Notes: a model not told the origin generated them from the letters alone. 64,000 nucleotides of DNA from an uncultured SAR86 cluster bacterium (GCA_902635045.1 CACPMT010000003.1:62001-126000); one strand, 5' to 3'; shown: positions 11,429 through 20,772, counted from the stretch's first letter. A program made the numbers and translations.

Positions 11429-11580
11429 AATGTCAGCATTGTAAAAAGAAATTTCAAGTTAAGGATAAAAAATATTTACCGTTTTGCTCTTCTAGATGCA
11501 AATCCTTAGATTTATCAAATTGGTTATCTGAAGTTAATAAGATTTCTAGTTCGGAAGTTCAAGAACAGGATAAACTCTAA
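11425..11580 (+). CDS. yacG: YacG, zinc-finger DNA gyrase inhibitor
   Basis: A 51-residue protein starting at a GTG that overlaps the coaE stop codon (GTGA), which implies translational coupling. Cys3 and Cys6 (CQHC), then Cys21 and Cys25 (FCSSRC), form the C-X2-C...C-X3-C zinc site of YacG, followed by the family's DLSNWLSE segment. E. coli YacG binds GyrB and blocks DNA binding. The position next to coaE supports the call. The 3' end overlaps the convergent ThiE-like gene by four bases. Confidence 0.9.
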   Translation: MKCQHCKKKFQVKDKKYLPFCSSRCKSLDLSNWLSEVNKISSSEVQEQDKL

Positions 11581-12110
11581 AAAAAACAACTTATTCCAGA
11601 AATCCCTGCTCCTCCATGACTGATAGACGCATTCAAGTCTTTTTTTTTGACTCCGCCCAACGCAAAACTAATTCCATTAAAATGTTTAGCAAGTTCTTCA
11701 AATTTTTCCCAGCCAATTTTTTTATTTCCACTCTTGTCCTTAAGGATTGGTGAGATCAATATGTAATCACATTTTAATTGGTTAGCTTTTTCTATTTCAT
11801 TTTGATTGTGACATGAGGCGCCTAATAAAAAATTATATTCACGCCTATCTTTATAATTCATTAGATCTGTCGAAGTTAAATGTATGTTTTTTTTGCTACT
11901 AATATCGTTTCTAGAATTATAGATAACAATTGAATTACTCTTCTTAGAAAGATTCTCTATTTCTTCAACTAAATCTTGAGTATAAAAGGCTTCATCTAAC
12001 CTAATAATTAGAGCTTTTTTTACGCCTTCAAAAAAAATTTCAACTTTTCTCAGAAAATCCTCTTCTGGATACATAGGCGTTATAGCAATGTGCTTAACTT
12101 CTGTAATCAC
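11577..12110 (-). CDS. ThiE/TenI-like protein (lone domain of a MutT-ThiE type fusion)
   Basis: A 177-residue TIM-barrel-like protein. IHLTSTDL, LLGASCHNQNEIEKA, CDYILISPILKDKSG, IGWEKFEELAKHF, FALGGVKKKDL and HGGAGISGISCF follow the order of motifs in the C-terminal thiamine-phosphate-synthase-like domain of gammaproteobacterial Nudix (MutT) fusions, which usually lie between argJ/secA and yacG/coaE, as here. The N-terminal Nudix half is absent. Thiamine phosphate synthase activity is not certain, since these fused domains may have another role. Its start overlaps the 3' end of argJ by 17 bases. Confidence 0.7.
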   Translation of the reverse strand: MITEVKHIAITPMYPEEDFLRKVEIFFEGVKKALIIRLDEAFYTQDLVEEIENLSKKSNSIVIYNSRNDISSKKNIHLTSTDLMNYKDRREYNFLLGASCHNQNEIEKANQLKCDYILISPILKDKSGNKKIGWEKFEELAKHFNGISFALGGVKKKDLNASISHGGAGISGISCFF

Positions 12111-13269
12111 TATTTATTGATATATATTCTTTGGAAAGATCAGAGCTGATAACAGTAAATGAATTTTTTGACTTTCCTATCGATAATTCCAAATTAATTT
12201 TTCTTTTTTTAAATTCTTTTTGTCCAAAACTTTCCTTATATTTTTTGGATAAATTTCCATTTTTTAGGACAAAATGTTTTCCAATTTTTAACGATAAATT
12301 TTCAATTTTAAATTCATCAACGTCTGCATTCCCAGCAGCTGCAATAATTCTTCCCCAATTAGGATCCTCGCCATAAGCCGCAGTTTTTACCAAAGGTGAG
12401 TTAGCTATTTTCATTGCAATTTTTTTACAATTAGCCTCGGTAGATAACCCTGTAACTTTTATGTTTAGCAATTTTGTTGATCCTTCTCCATCTAAAACCA
12501 GTTTTTCAGACAATTTGCTAAAAACTGTAAAAATATCCTTTTCTATTTTTTTATAATGTTTTTTAAAGTCAATTTCGCTCGAGCCAGTTGCTACAAGAAT
12601 ACTAGAATCACTGGGCGATTGATCGCCATCAATGGAAATAGCGTTGAAAGTTTTATCACAAATCTTTTTATGTAATTTTCTTAAAGTAAGCTCTGGAATT
12701 CTTAAATCTGTAAAAATATAACTAAGTGTAGTAGCCATGTTTGGTTCTATCATTCCAACACCTTTTGCGATACCGACTATATGATATTTTTTAGAACCCA
12801 CCTGCAAGGAAAGTTTAACTATCTTACTCTTCGTATCTGTAGTCATAATAGCTTTTGCAAAATCTTCCCATGAATTTTTATTTAAGTTTTTTAAGCATTT
12901 GCTAAAAGCTGCAGAGAGGGATTTCACATTTAAAAGTTGTCCCACAACACCTGTTGAAAAAGGTAATATTTGAGTAGTTGAAATATCAGTTAAACTAGAA
13001 ATTTCTCGAATAAGTTTTTTTGCATCTGAAACTCCTTTTTTTCCAGTTGCTGCGTTCGCATTTCCTGCATTTATTGCTAGCATCTTTTTGCCTTTCATTT
13101 TCTTTTTAAGCTGTTTTAGGCAAATTTGAACAGGTGCAGATTTAAATTTATTTGAAGTGAATAGACCAGAAATCTTTGCATCAGGATTCAATTCAATTAA
13201 TGCAGTATCTAAACGCTCCCCGTAAATTGTTTTTGTTGAAGCGCAACCTATTTTTATTTGATCTATCAT
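12094..13269 (-). CDS. argJ: Glutamate N-acetyltransferase / amino-acid N-acetyltransferase (ArgJ)
   Basis: A 391-residue self-cleaving enzyme of arginine synthesis that moves the acetyl group from N-acetylornithine to glutamate. The autocleavage site is in KGVGMIEPNMATTLSYIF, between Ala179 and Thr180, with Thr as the new N-terminal nucleophile of the beta chain. INAGNANAATG and SIDGDQSPSDS are further family motifs, and the C-terminus SINSDYRS fits the usual ArgJ ending. The first four bases overlap the secA stop (ATGA). The enzyme allows a cyclic ornithine pathway, though N-acetylglutamate synthase cannot be judged from here. Confidence 0.95.
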   Translation of the reverse strand: MIDQIKIGCASTKTIYGERLDTALIELNPDAKISGLFTSNKFKSAPVQICLKQLKKKMKGKKMLAINAGNANAATGKKGVSDAKKLIREISSLTDISTTQILPFSTGVVGQLLNVKSLSAAFSKCLKNLNKNSWEDFAKAIMTTDTKSKIVKLSLQVGSKKYHIVGIAKGVGMIEPNMATTLSYIFTDLRIPELTLRKLHKKICDKTFNAISIDGDQSPSDSSILVATGSSEIDFKKHYKKIEKDIFTVFSKLSEKLVLDGEGSTKLLNIKVTGLSTEANCKKIAMKIANSPLVKTAAYGEDPNWGRIIAAAGNADVDEFKIENLSLKIGKHFVLKNGNLSKKYKESFGQKEFKKRKINLELSIGKSKNSFTVISSDLSKEYISINSDYRS

Positions 13270-15881
13270 TTTCTTTTTTTTCGATTTGCCTTCGCTTGCA
13301 TTCTTCTTAATTTTCTATTTCCTTCTGAAATTTTTGGCTTTTCAATGACTTTTCGGCTTTCTAATTCCTTTTTATCGAACAATGATGGGGCGTCAGGGCG
13401 TTGAGTAATTATTTTTTTTGATTCTGGTTGAGACAAGCTATTTTTTTCAGAAGATATCGTTATTTTTGATAAGTATCTTATTGATTCAAATTTAATATTT
13501 TCTAATAACTCTTGAAACATTTCGAAAGACTCTCGCTTGTACTCCAATCTAGGATCTTTACCCGCATAACTTCTAAACCCAATATTTTGTCTTAACTGCT
13601 CCAAAGCATTGATATGATTTTTCCAAGATTGATCTATGACTTGTAATACTATTTGCTTTTCTACTTCACTAAAAATATCTTTGTGCAAGTCTGATTTTTC
13701 ATCGTAGTTCTTCTGCAAAGCCATTATGATTTCTTCATTTGATTTTTCTAAATCTAACTCTTTTATATCTAAAATCTTCTTAACATCAATTTTTAGATCA
13801 TATTCGTTTTCTAAAACCTCTTCGAAATCTTTTATCTTCCAATTGGATTCAATTTCATACCCCGGTATAAATTTTTGAAACTGATTAGACAGAACATCTG
13901 CTCTCATAGTTCTAACAAGTTCAAATATGTCATCCTCATGCAATATTTCTCTTCTCTGCTCATAAATTACTTTTCTTTGTTCGTTTAATACATCATCAAA
14001 TTCAAGAATCCTTTTCCTGATATCAAAATTTCTTCCTTCAACTCTTCTTTGGGCTCTTTCTATGGCATTTGTAAGCATTCGATGCTCTATAGCCTCACCT
14101 GGTTGCATTCCACCAATGGATTTCATTAAATTTTTCATTCTATCGGGAGCGAAAATTTGCATCAAAGGATCTTCTAGAGATAGGAAAAATTGAGTTGAAC
14201 CAGGATCTCCTTGACGCGCACATCTTCCTCTTAATTGATTGTCAATTCTTCTTGATTCGTGTCTTTCAGTTCCAATAACATGCAAGCCTCCTTTAGCTAA
14301 GACTTGATTTTTATTCCCCAAATCCTCTGGAAGTCCACCTAATACGATGTCCGTTCCTCTACCTGCCATGTTTGTTGCAATAGTTACAGATCCTGGCCTG
14401 CCTGCTTGAGCAATTATTTCTGCTTCTTTTTCATTTTGACGCGCATTCAGTACTCTATGTTCTATTTTTTTTTCTTCTAATCTTTTCGAAATTAATTCAG
14501 AGGTTTCTACTGAAATTGTTCCGACCAAGATAGGATTACCTTGTTTATTAACTTCAATTATATTTTCAACAATTGCATTGTATTTTTCTTCAAGAGTAAG
14601 AAAGATTTTGTCTTCTCCATCAACTCTAATCATAGGAAGATTAGTAGGAACTCCAAGGGTTTCTAGACCATAAATTTCTTCAAATTCAGCTGCTTCAGTC
14701 TTTGCAGTTCCAGTCATTCCAGAAAGTACCTCGAACGATCTAAAAAAATTCTGAAAAGTTGTTGAGGCAAGAGTTTGGCTTTCAACTTGAATTTGAAGAC
14801 CTTCTTTCATTTCTAATGCCTGGTGAACTCCTCCAGATAATCTCCTTCCTGGCATTGCTCTACCAGTATTAGTGTCAATAAGAACAATTTTTTTATTTTC
14901 TACTAAATAGTCTATATTCTTTTGAAAAAGAAGGTTTGCTCTTAAGATTGAAGTGAGCATATCCAAATGTTTTAAATTTTCAGTGGCATAAAGAGTATCT
15001 GTATCAGCAATGATTCCATTTTTTTTAAGATTTTTTTCAATTTTTTCATGACCCTGGTTGGAAAATTCTATTGAATTCGAAGTAAGGTCAATCTGATAAT
15101 CACCTTTCTTTTGAATTTCTCCAGTTTCTTGGTCTAGGATTTCTTCTTCTAGAGAAGGAACGATTTTTCCTAGCTTTCTGTATAAAGAAGAGTTATCTTC
15201 AGCAACACCACTAATGATCAAAGGGGTCCTAGCTTCATCAATTAAAATAGAATCAACTTCGTCAACCACTGCAAAGTAAGGATCTCTCATAACTTGATGT
15301 TCTTTTTTTAAAATCATGTTATCTCTTAGATAATCAAAACCAATTTCGTTATTTGTCACGTATACAACATCATTTGAGTAAGCATCTTTCCTGGAAATTT
15401 GATCTAAATCAGATGTGACGTAACCTACAGTCATATCTAATTTTTTATAGATTGGACTCATCCACAAAGCATCTCTCTTAGCAAGATATTCATTTGCAGT
15501 AATTACTAAAGTACTTTTTTCAGTTAAAGCGTTCAAGTAGCAGGGAAGAGTAGCTACTAGAGTTTTACCTTCGCCAGTTGCCATTTCAGCGATTTTCCCT
15601 TCATTAAGAATAATTCCACCTAATAATTGACAATCATAATGTCTTAACCCTATAGATCTTTTGCTTGCTTCTCTAACAGCAGCGAATGCTTCGGGTAAAA
15701 TATTTTTTAGAGAATTTCCTTCAGATAAAGATGTTTTAAATATATTAGTTTTAGATTTTAATTCTTCATCAGATAAGACTTCGAATTCTCTTTCAAGGTT
15801 ATTAATTATTGCAACAATTTTCTCTGCGCTCTTTAAAGCCTTTTTATCTTTATTGCCAAATACAAAGCTTAAAAATGACAT
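13266..15881 (-). CDS. secA: SecA, preprotein translocase ATPase
   Basis: An 871-residue motor that pushes unfolded preproteins through SecYEG. Walker A is MATGEGKTL (around residue 105), the DEAD-type box is VVDEVDSILIDEARTPLIISG, and ATNMAGRGTDIVLGG and GTERHESRRIDNQLRGRCARQGDPGS are the second helicase half. The preprotein-binding, helical scaffold and wing regions are present. The usual C-terminal CxCx8C(H/C) zinc tail, used for SecB and lipid contact, is missing: the protein ends in a basic stretch (RRMQAKANRKKRK). SecA is followed by argJ with a four-base overlap. Confidence 0.97.
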   Translation of the reverse strand: MSFLSFVFGNKDKKALKSAEKIVAIINNLEREFEVLSDEELKSKTNIFKTSLSEGNSLKNILPEAFAAVREASKRSIGLRHYDCQLLGGIILNEGKIAEMATGEGKTLVATLPCYLNALTEKSTLVITANEYLAKRDALWMSPIYKKLDMTVGYVTSDLDQISRKDAYSNDVVYVTNNEIGFDYLRDNMILKKEHQVMRDPYFAVVDEVDSILIDEARTPLIISGVAEDNSSLYRKLGKIVPSLEEEILDQETGEIQKKGDYQIDLTSNSIEFSNQGHEKIEKNLKKNGIIADTDTLYATENLKHLDMLTSILRANLLFQKNIDYLVENKKIVLIDTNTGRAMPGRRLSGGVHQALEMKEGLQIQVESQTLASTTFQNFFRSFEVLSGMTGTAKTEAAEFEEIYGLETLGVPTNLPMIRVDGEDKIFLTLEEKYNAIVENIIEVNKQGNPILVGTISVETSELISKRLEEKKIEHRVLNARQNEKEAEIIAQAGRPGSVTIATNMAGRGTDIVLGGLPEDLGNKNQVLAKGGLHVIGTERHESRRIDNQLRGRCARQGDPGSTQFFLSLEDPLMQIFAPDRMKNLMKSIGGMQPGEAIEHRMLTNAIERAQRRVEGRNFDIRKRILEFDDVLNEQRKVIYEQRREILHEDDIFELVRTMRADVLSNQFQKFIPGYEIESNWKIKDFEEVLENEYDLKIDVKKILDIKELDLEKSNEEIIMALQKNYDEKSDLHKDIFSEVEKQIVLQVIDQSWKNHINALEQLRQNIGFRSYAGKDPRLEYKRESFEMFQELLENIKFESIRYLSKITISSEKNSLSQPESKKIITQRPDAPSLFDKKELESRKVIEKPKISEGNRKLRRMQAKANRKKRK

Positions 15882-15898
15882 ATTGTTTTAATTAAAAA

Positions 15899-16819
15899 TT
15901 ATCCCGAGCTAGGATCAATTATCGGCTCAATATATCTTATTTCAGGAGCATCACCATCGGAAGATATTACTTCCCAAGTATCTGGCAATTCCAATAATCT
16001 ATTCAGTAGCATATTGTTAAGGGAATGACCTGATTTATAACCTTCGAATTCAGCTACGATGTTGTATTGTAGTAAGTACAAATCTCCTATTACGTCTAAT
16101 ATTTTATGTTTGACTAATTCTTTGCTTGATCTAAGTCCTTCTTCGTTCAATATTTTGTCTTCTCCAATTACAACAGCGTTTTTTTCACTGCCACCTAAAG
16201 CTAGTTTATTTTTTTTCATATAATCTATATCGCTTATAAAACCGTATGTTCTTGCTCTAGAAATCTCTTTTAAAAAAGTCGTGGAATTAAAATCAACAGT
16301 TGAAGTGCTATTATATTTTTTCTGTTTATCGTCATCATAGACCAGGGAATAAGTTACTTTAAATCCATTGTAAGGTGCCAATTTTGCATATGCTCCATCA
16401 TCTGCTTCAACCTTAATTTCTTTTTTAATTTTTATAAATTTTTTTGGTTTAGATTGTTGTTTTATTCCTGCAGATTGAATCAAAAAAACAAATGGACTTG
16501 CACTACCATCCATAATTGGCACTTCCATGTCGTCTACCTCAACAATTACATTGTCAATTCCTAAACCAGCAAAAGCAGACATTAAGTGTTCTATAGTAGC
16601 TATTTGAGTATCGCCTTCTACTAAAGTAGTTGCCAAGGTAGTAGCTCCTACGTTATCAACAATAGCTTTGATTTCAACTTGCGGATTTAAATCTATTCTT
16701 CTAAAAATAATTCCAGTATCTTCTTCTGCCGGAAATAAATTTAATTTTATTTGTCTTCCAGAGTGCAATCCTACTCCAGTTGCACTGATTGGATTAGTGA
16801 GTGTTCTTTGGACTAACAT
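15899..16819 (-). CDS. lpxC: LpxC, UDP-3-O-acyl-N-acetylglucosamine deacetylase
   Basis: A 306-residue zinc deacetylase that commits UDP-GlcNAc to lipid A synthesis. Family landmarks are TGVGLHSGRQIKLNLFPA near the start, the metal His in IEHLMSAFAGLGIDN, HKILDVIGDLYLL with a second zinc His and Asp, and the catalytic His in GHSLNNMLL. It shows the organism makes lipopolysaccharide. In most gammaproteobacteria lpxC follows ftsZ and precedes secA; here secA is next but rlmB lies upstream, so the dcw cluster has been separated from it. Confidence 0.97.
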   Translation of the reverse strand: MLVQRTLTNPISATGVGLHSGRQIKLNLFPAEEDTGIIFRRIDLNPQVEIKAIVDNVGATTLATTLVEGDTQIATIEHLMSAFAGLGIDNVIVEVDDMEVPIMDGSASPFVFLIQSAGIKQQSKPKKFIKIKKEIKVEADDGAYAKLAPYNGFKVTYSLVYDDDKQKKYNSTSTVDFNSTTFLKEISRARTYGFISDIDYMKKNKLALGGSEKNAVVIGEDKILNEEGLRSSKELVKHKILDVIGDLYLLQYNIVAEFEGYKSGHSLNNMLLNRLLELPDTWEVISSDGDAPEIRYIEPIIDPSSG

Positions 16820-16831
16820 TTTTTGCTTATT

Positions 16832-17533
16832 TTAAATTCTTTGTCTTTTCGCTTCAAATAGAATAACAGAAGTTGCATTAGAGACGTTAAGGCTTTCTAA
16901 TCTCGAATCAATAGGAATTTTAATTTTCTCATCAGCCTCAGAAGCAAGAAATTTTTGGATTCCTTTTTCCTCTGAACCAAAAATTAAGACTTTCGGGCCT
17001 GTGAAACCCACTTCAAAATAATTTTTATTGGCTTCGCCAGAACAAGCATAAATTTCAAAGGAATACTTTTTAAGTATTTTGATCGTGTTTCGTAAATTGT
17101 TGACAACAATCATAGGAATTATTTCTGAAGCAGCTTTAGATACTTTTCTAACAGTGGGAGTGAGATGACAAGCTCTATCTTTGGGAACAATAATTGCATC
17201 CACGCTTGCTCCAAGAGAGCTTCTTAATATAGAACCTAGATTCTGCGGATCCTGTATATGATCTAAGACAACTAAGAGAGGATCTTTTTTTTTAATAATA
17301 ATTGTTTCTAGAAAGTTTATATCCTTCATTTCTTTAGGATAAAAATAAGCTTCAAACCTTTCAGTTTTATCGGTAATTATTTCGGTAGAATTTTTTTTTG
17401 CAAGAGAAACAATATTTTGAATTCTTAAATCTTTTGATCCTTTTTTTATTATGATTTTTTCAATTTTTTTTGAATCATTCTCCAAAAGAGTTTTGATAAA
17501 GTTAATATCTTTTGTGCTTAATAATCTACTCAT
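16832..17533 (-). CDS. rlmB: 23S rRNA Gm2251 2'-O-methyltransferase (RlmB)
   Basis: A 233-residue SPOUT-fold methyltransferase that methylates the ribose of G2251 in the ribosomal P-loop. The knot-forming motifs are visible: VVLDHIQDPQNLGSILRSS, LIFGSEEKGIQ and IPIDSRLESLNVSNATSVILFE. A substrate-binding N-terminal domain of about 80 residues precedes them. It follows rnr by two bases; rnr-rlmB is a conserved pair in gammaproteobacteria. A paralogue such as TrmH is unlikely given this pairing. Confidence 0.93.
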   Translation of the reverse strand: MSRLLSTKDINFIKTLLENDSKKIEKIIIKKGSKDLRIQNIVSLAKKNSTEIITDKTERFEAYFYPKEMKDINFLETIIIKKKDPLLVVLDHIQDPQNLGSILRSSLGASVDAIIVPKDRACHLTPTVRKVSKAASEIIPMIVVNNLRNTIKILKKYSFEIYACSGEANKNYFEVGFTGPKVLIFGSEEKGIQKFLASEADEKIKIPIDSRLESLNVSNATSVILFEAKRQRI

Positions 17534-17535
17534 AT

Positions 17536-19461
17536 TTAATATAAAGATAGATTAACTCTGCCTTTGAAGGACTCGACTGATTCGATCTTTACCTTGAGAG
17601 TATCTCCAATATAATAACTTTTTTTATTTTTCCTTGATTTCATTGACATTGAGGCCTCATCAAACACTAAATAGTCTTTCTTGCTTAAATTGCTTACATG
17701 AATAAAACCTTCAATATTCAGTTCTAATATTTTTATAAAAATTCCGAATTCAAATGCTGAAGTTATTGAGCCTTTGAAGTTTTTGCCAATATAATTTTCA
17801 GCACATTTACACTGTAAATATTTAAATTCCTTTCTGCTTATTTTTTCTGCATTTCTATCCTTAGTAGATATATCCTCAGCGATATCAGACATAGCATTCG
17901 TTGAGTAGGGGAAAGAATTGCTTTTAGTAAATTCCTTTTTCGAAGAAAGAGAACTTATCTTTTGAGATATAAGCTCCTTAATGCACCTATGCACGACTAG
18001 ATCTGCATATCTTCTTATTGGAGATGTAAAATGTGTGTATTTTTCAATAGACAATGCGAAGTGAGAAGACAGTTTTGGATCATACTTTGCAAGAGACATA
18101 CTTCTTAAAATCTGAATCATTATAACTTCGTAATTTTTTGTTTTTTTTGCTGCCTTCATCCATGAAATTAAATTTTCTCTAATTTTATAAGAGTCCATGT
18201 TATTTTTAATTTGCCTACTTGTCAGAAAATTTTTTAGATTCATAATTTTAAGTGGGTCTGGTTTTTCATGCGATCTGTATATTGTTGGAATTTTTGATTT
18301 ACTAATTAACTCAGCTGCACAAACATTAGCTAGTATCATGCATTCTTCGACGAGTTGGTGAGAATAATTTCTTTCTATTGGTTTAAAATTTTTAATTTTT
18401 TGTTTGTCGTAAAAAGGATAATATTCTGGCAAGTCAAAATCTATTGCATTTCTTTTTGATCTATTTGCTGAAAGGAGCCTATAAACCTTTTCCAAAGCTC
18501 CCAAGCTTATAGAGATTTCCTTCGATAAAGAAGTTTTCTCTTTTTCAAATTGGGCACCCAATTTTTCATATGTTAGCCTAGCTTTAGAATTAATAATTGA
18601 ATTATAAAATCTAAAGTTTCTTAGTTGCCCTTTATGATCTATATTGATTTCACAAGTAAGTGTTAATTTATCTTCACCAGGTTTTAAAGAACAAAGATCG
18701 TTAGAAATTTTTTCAGGCAACATTGGGACAACCTTTCTTTTAAAATAAATTGATGTTCCTCTATTAAGTGCCTCCAAATCTAAAGCAGATTCAAATTCAA
18801 CATATTCCGCAACATCTGCTATTGATACAAACAAAACGAAACCAGAATCAGTTTTTTTTGCAAAAAGAGCATCATCAAAATCTTTCGCAGATTTTCCATC
18901 AATAGTTACGAAAGGTAAATTCCTAAGATCTTCGCGTATGTCACTGTTGTTATCTATAAAAGACGTATGAAGCCTGTTTGTTTCAGAAATTACAGATTTA
19001 GGCCAATTTACTTCAATTTCCGAGCCTTCTAAGGCAATTTCAAAAGCCTCTTCAAAGGGATCTGATATTTTTTTAGATGAAATAATTTTAGCGGAGGGTT
19101 TATATTTTAAACTAGGTTGTTTAATAATCTTTGCTTCGCAAATGTCACCAATTTTTTTTGAGGTGGATATTTTTGAATCTACTAAAACATCAAGGTGATA
19201 AGAAGAATCAAGAGAGGAAAGGTAATGTCTTTTCCTACTGTAGTTAAGGATTCCTTTTATGGTTTTAGTATTCCTTTCAAGCACTTCAACTATTTTTGCT
19301 CTATCCTTTAATGTTTTAAAACACTTTACTTTGTCATTTGGAAAAACCTTAAACATCTCTCTTTTTGGCAGAAAATATTTTTCATCTTCAGATACAACTA
19401 AGATACCTTTTCCAGATTTGTTGAGTTTTACTCGACCTATTAAGAATTCTTTTTTTGACAT
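17536..19461 (-). CDS. rnr: Ribonuclease R
   Basis: A 641-residue 3'-5' exoribonuclease able to degrade structured RNA and, with tmRNA-SmpB, non-stop mRNA. The RNB catalytic domain has the acidic cluster TIDGKSAKDFDDALF, MLPEKISNDLCSLKPGEDKL and YTHFTSPIRRYADLVVHR. An S1 domain (FKGSITSAFEFGIFIKI) forms the C-terminus. It is well under the roughly 810 residues of E. coli RNase R: the N-terminal helix-turn-helix and the basic C-terminal tail are absent. RNase II is the alternative, but pairing with rlmB favours Rnr. Confidence 0.9.
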   Translation of the reverse strand: MSKKEFLIGRVKLNKSGKGILVVSEDEKYFLPKREMFKVFPNDKVKCFKTLKDRAKIVEVLERNTKTIKGILNYSRKRHYLSSLDSSYHLDVLVDSKISTSKKIGDICEAKIIKQPSLKYKPSAKIISSKKISDPFEEAFEIALEGSEIEVNWPKSVISETNRLHTSFIDNNSDIREDLRNLPFVTIDGKSAKDFDDALFAKKTDSGFVLFVSIADVAEYVEFESALDLEALNRGTSIYFKRKVVPMLPEKISNDLCSLKPGEDKLTLTCEINIDHKGQLRNFRFYNSIINSKARLTYEKLGAQFEKEKTSLSKEISISLGALEKVYRLLSANRSKRNAIDFDLPEYYPFYDKQKIKNFKPIERNYSHQLVEECMILANVCAAELISKSKIPTIYRSHEKPDPLKIMNLKNFLTSRQIKNNMDSYKIRENLISWMKAAKKTKNYEVIMIQILRSMSLAKYDPKLSSHFALSIEKYTHFTSPIRRYADLVVHRCIKELISQKISSLSSKKEFTKSNSFPYSTNAMSDIAEDISTKDRNAEKISRKEFKYLQCKCAENYIGKNFKGSITSAFEFGIFIKILELNIEGFIHVSNLSKKDYLVFDEASMSMKSRKNKKSYYIGDTLKVKIESVESFKGRVNLSLY

Positions 19462-19538
19462 TTATAAAGAGTATAATTTTTGTTAAGTAAAGTATTAATC
19501 ATAATAGTTAACTTAAGGTAATAAATTATAGATTTATA

Positions 19539-20018
19539 ATGAATAGTACACCCGATATTAGTGATAAGTTTCCAGATTTAAAATTTTTAAATATTCAATT
19601 TAAAAGTTTTGGTGCAATTAACTTTTTTTATGGACAGATTGTTACTGCAATTTGTCCGGAAGACAATTCAAAAATAAAGAAAATATTAAATGAACCTGGA
19701 AATAAAAAGGTATTAATTGTTGATGGACAAGCTAGTTTTAAAGTAGCGCTGCTTGGAGATTTAATTGCTGATGCGGCAGTTAAGAACAATTGGTCAGGAG
19801 TAATTATAAATGGCTGCGTAAGAGACGTAGAGGTTTTGAAAAACATTGATTTAGGTATTTTAGCTATTGGGGCTGTCCCAAGAAAAAGTGAAAAATTAGA
19901 AAGAGGTTCACTTGGTGAAGACATAAGGATAGGAGACATTCGGATTTCTGATGGTAACTGGGTTTATGCTGATAAAAATGGCGTAATAATTTCGGAAAAA
20001 GAACTGGAGTTGGATTGA
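19539..20018 (+). CDS. rraA: RraA-family protein (regulator of RNase E activity)
   Basis: A 159-residue RraA-fold protein. E. coli RraA binds RNase E and slows RNA decay. The family core reads ALLGDLIADAAVKNNWSGVIINGCVRDVEVLKN, then LAIGAVPRKS and YADKNGVIISEKEL. The GDLIA...G-C-V-RD combination also fits the related metal-dependent aldolases, so an enzymatic role is not excluded, though the short length and chain register match RraA. It is divergent from rnr across 77 bases, which puts two RNA-decay genes back to back. Confidence 0.85.
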   Translation: MNSTPDISDKFPDLKFLNIQFKSFGAINFFYGQIVTAICPEDNSKIKKILNEPGNKKVLIVDGQASFKVALLGDLIADAAVKNNWSGVIINGCVRDVEVLKNIDLGILAIGAVPRKSEKLERGSLGEDIRIGDIRISDGNWVYADKNGVIISEKELELD

Positions 20019-20386
20019 ATAAAATTAGCTCGCTCTTAATTCTTTCTGCTTTTTTCTACATTACAATTTCTATTTTTCAAATATCAGCGGTTGCCGATGC
20101 TATAAAACTTATTTTAATGATTGATAACACTTTCTTAGAGGGAATTATTTTTATCGTCTCGCTTTTCATAACTTTCACGCCTTTTGTAGGTCCTATATTA
20201 GGCATAATTGGAGCTGTTTTTGTTTGGGATTGGAACATCTTATTTGCCCTATTATTATTTTTTTGGCCTTATTTTTTTGGAGGAATTGCTTGGACCTTAT
20301 TTAGTAAAAACAAAGCGAGAAAAAGAGAAGAAGAAAAATCTTTTGATGCTGAAGATGCTGAGATTATAGAAGAATGGAAAAAGTAA
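20015..20386 (+). CDS. Small inner-membrane protein of unknown function
   Basis: A 123-residue protein with a TTG start that overlaps the rraA stop (TTGA) and a GGAG-like ribosome site just upstream, so it is probably translated by coupling. Three hydrophobic stretches (near residues 6-35, 43-66 and 70-95) are followed by a charged cytoplasmic tail rich in Lys, Arg and Glu. I do not recognise the family. Its only context is the rraA operon; it is convergent with the next gene. Confidence 0.6.
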   Translation: MNKISSLLILSAFFYITISIFQISAVADAIKLILMIDNTFLEGIIFIVSLFITFTPFVGPILGIIGAVFVWDWNILFALLLFFWPYFFGGIAWTLFSKNKARKREEEKSFDAEDAEIIEEWKK

Positions 20387-20391
20387 CTAGA

Positions 20392-20772
20392 CTAGATTTT
20401 CTCCAATGTTCCACCCATTAATTCGTGAATCAATTGAACACCTTTTAAAGGCCTAATAAGAACCCTGAATTCAATAATTTTATTTTCTTTATTCCAAGAA
20501 ATTAAATCAACACCATTTATTTTTATATCATTCAATTCCAACTCAAATTCAAGACACGCATTACTTTCATTTATAATTTCCTTGGTATAAGTAAAAGATT
20601 CATCCCCAAAAACTAAAGCAGCAGCTGAAAGATATTTCAACGTAATCTCTTTTCCTTCCTGAGGCGTAAAAACTACAGGAGAATAAAAAATACAATCCTG
20701 ATCAATAAGTGCAGATAGCTTTTCAGTATTTCCTGATTCAACTATTTCGTGCCATTCTTTAATTGGGTTCAT
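20392..20772 (-). CDS. NTF2-like / SnoaL-type protein
   Basis: A 126-residue cone-fold protein. MNPIKEWHEIVESGNTEKL and LSALIDQDCIFYSPVVFTPQEGK are typical openings of SnoaL-like NTF2 domains, and the rest alternates strands with short turns (LISWNKENKIIEFRVLIRP). The start at 20772 is chosen because a longer frame would run into the tRNA-Thr gene. Members act as small isomerases, hydrolases or binding proteins; nothing here fixes the substrate. It lies downstream of the tRNA-Thr gene on the same strand. Confidence 0.7.
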   Translation of the reverse strand: MNPIKEWHEIVESGNTEKLSALIDQDCIFYSPVVFTPQEGKEITLKYLSAAALVFGDESFTYTKEIINESNACLEFELELNDIKINGVDLISWNKENKIIEFRVLIRPLKGVQLIHELMGGTLEKI

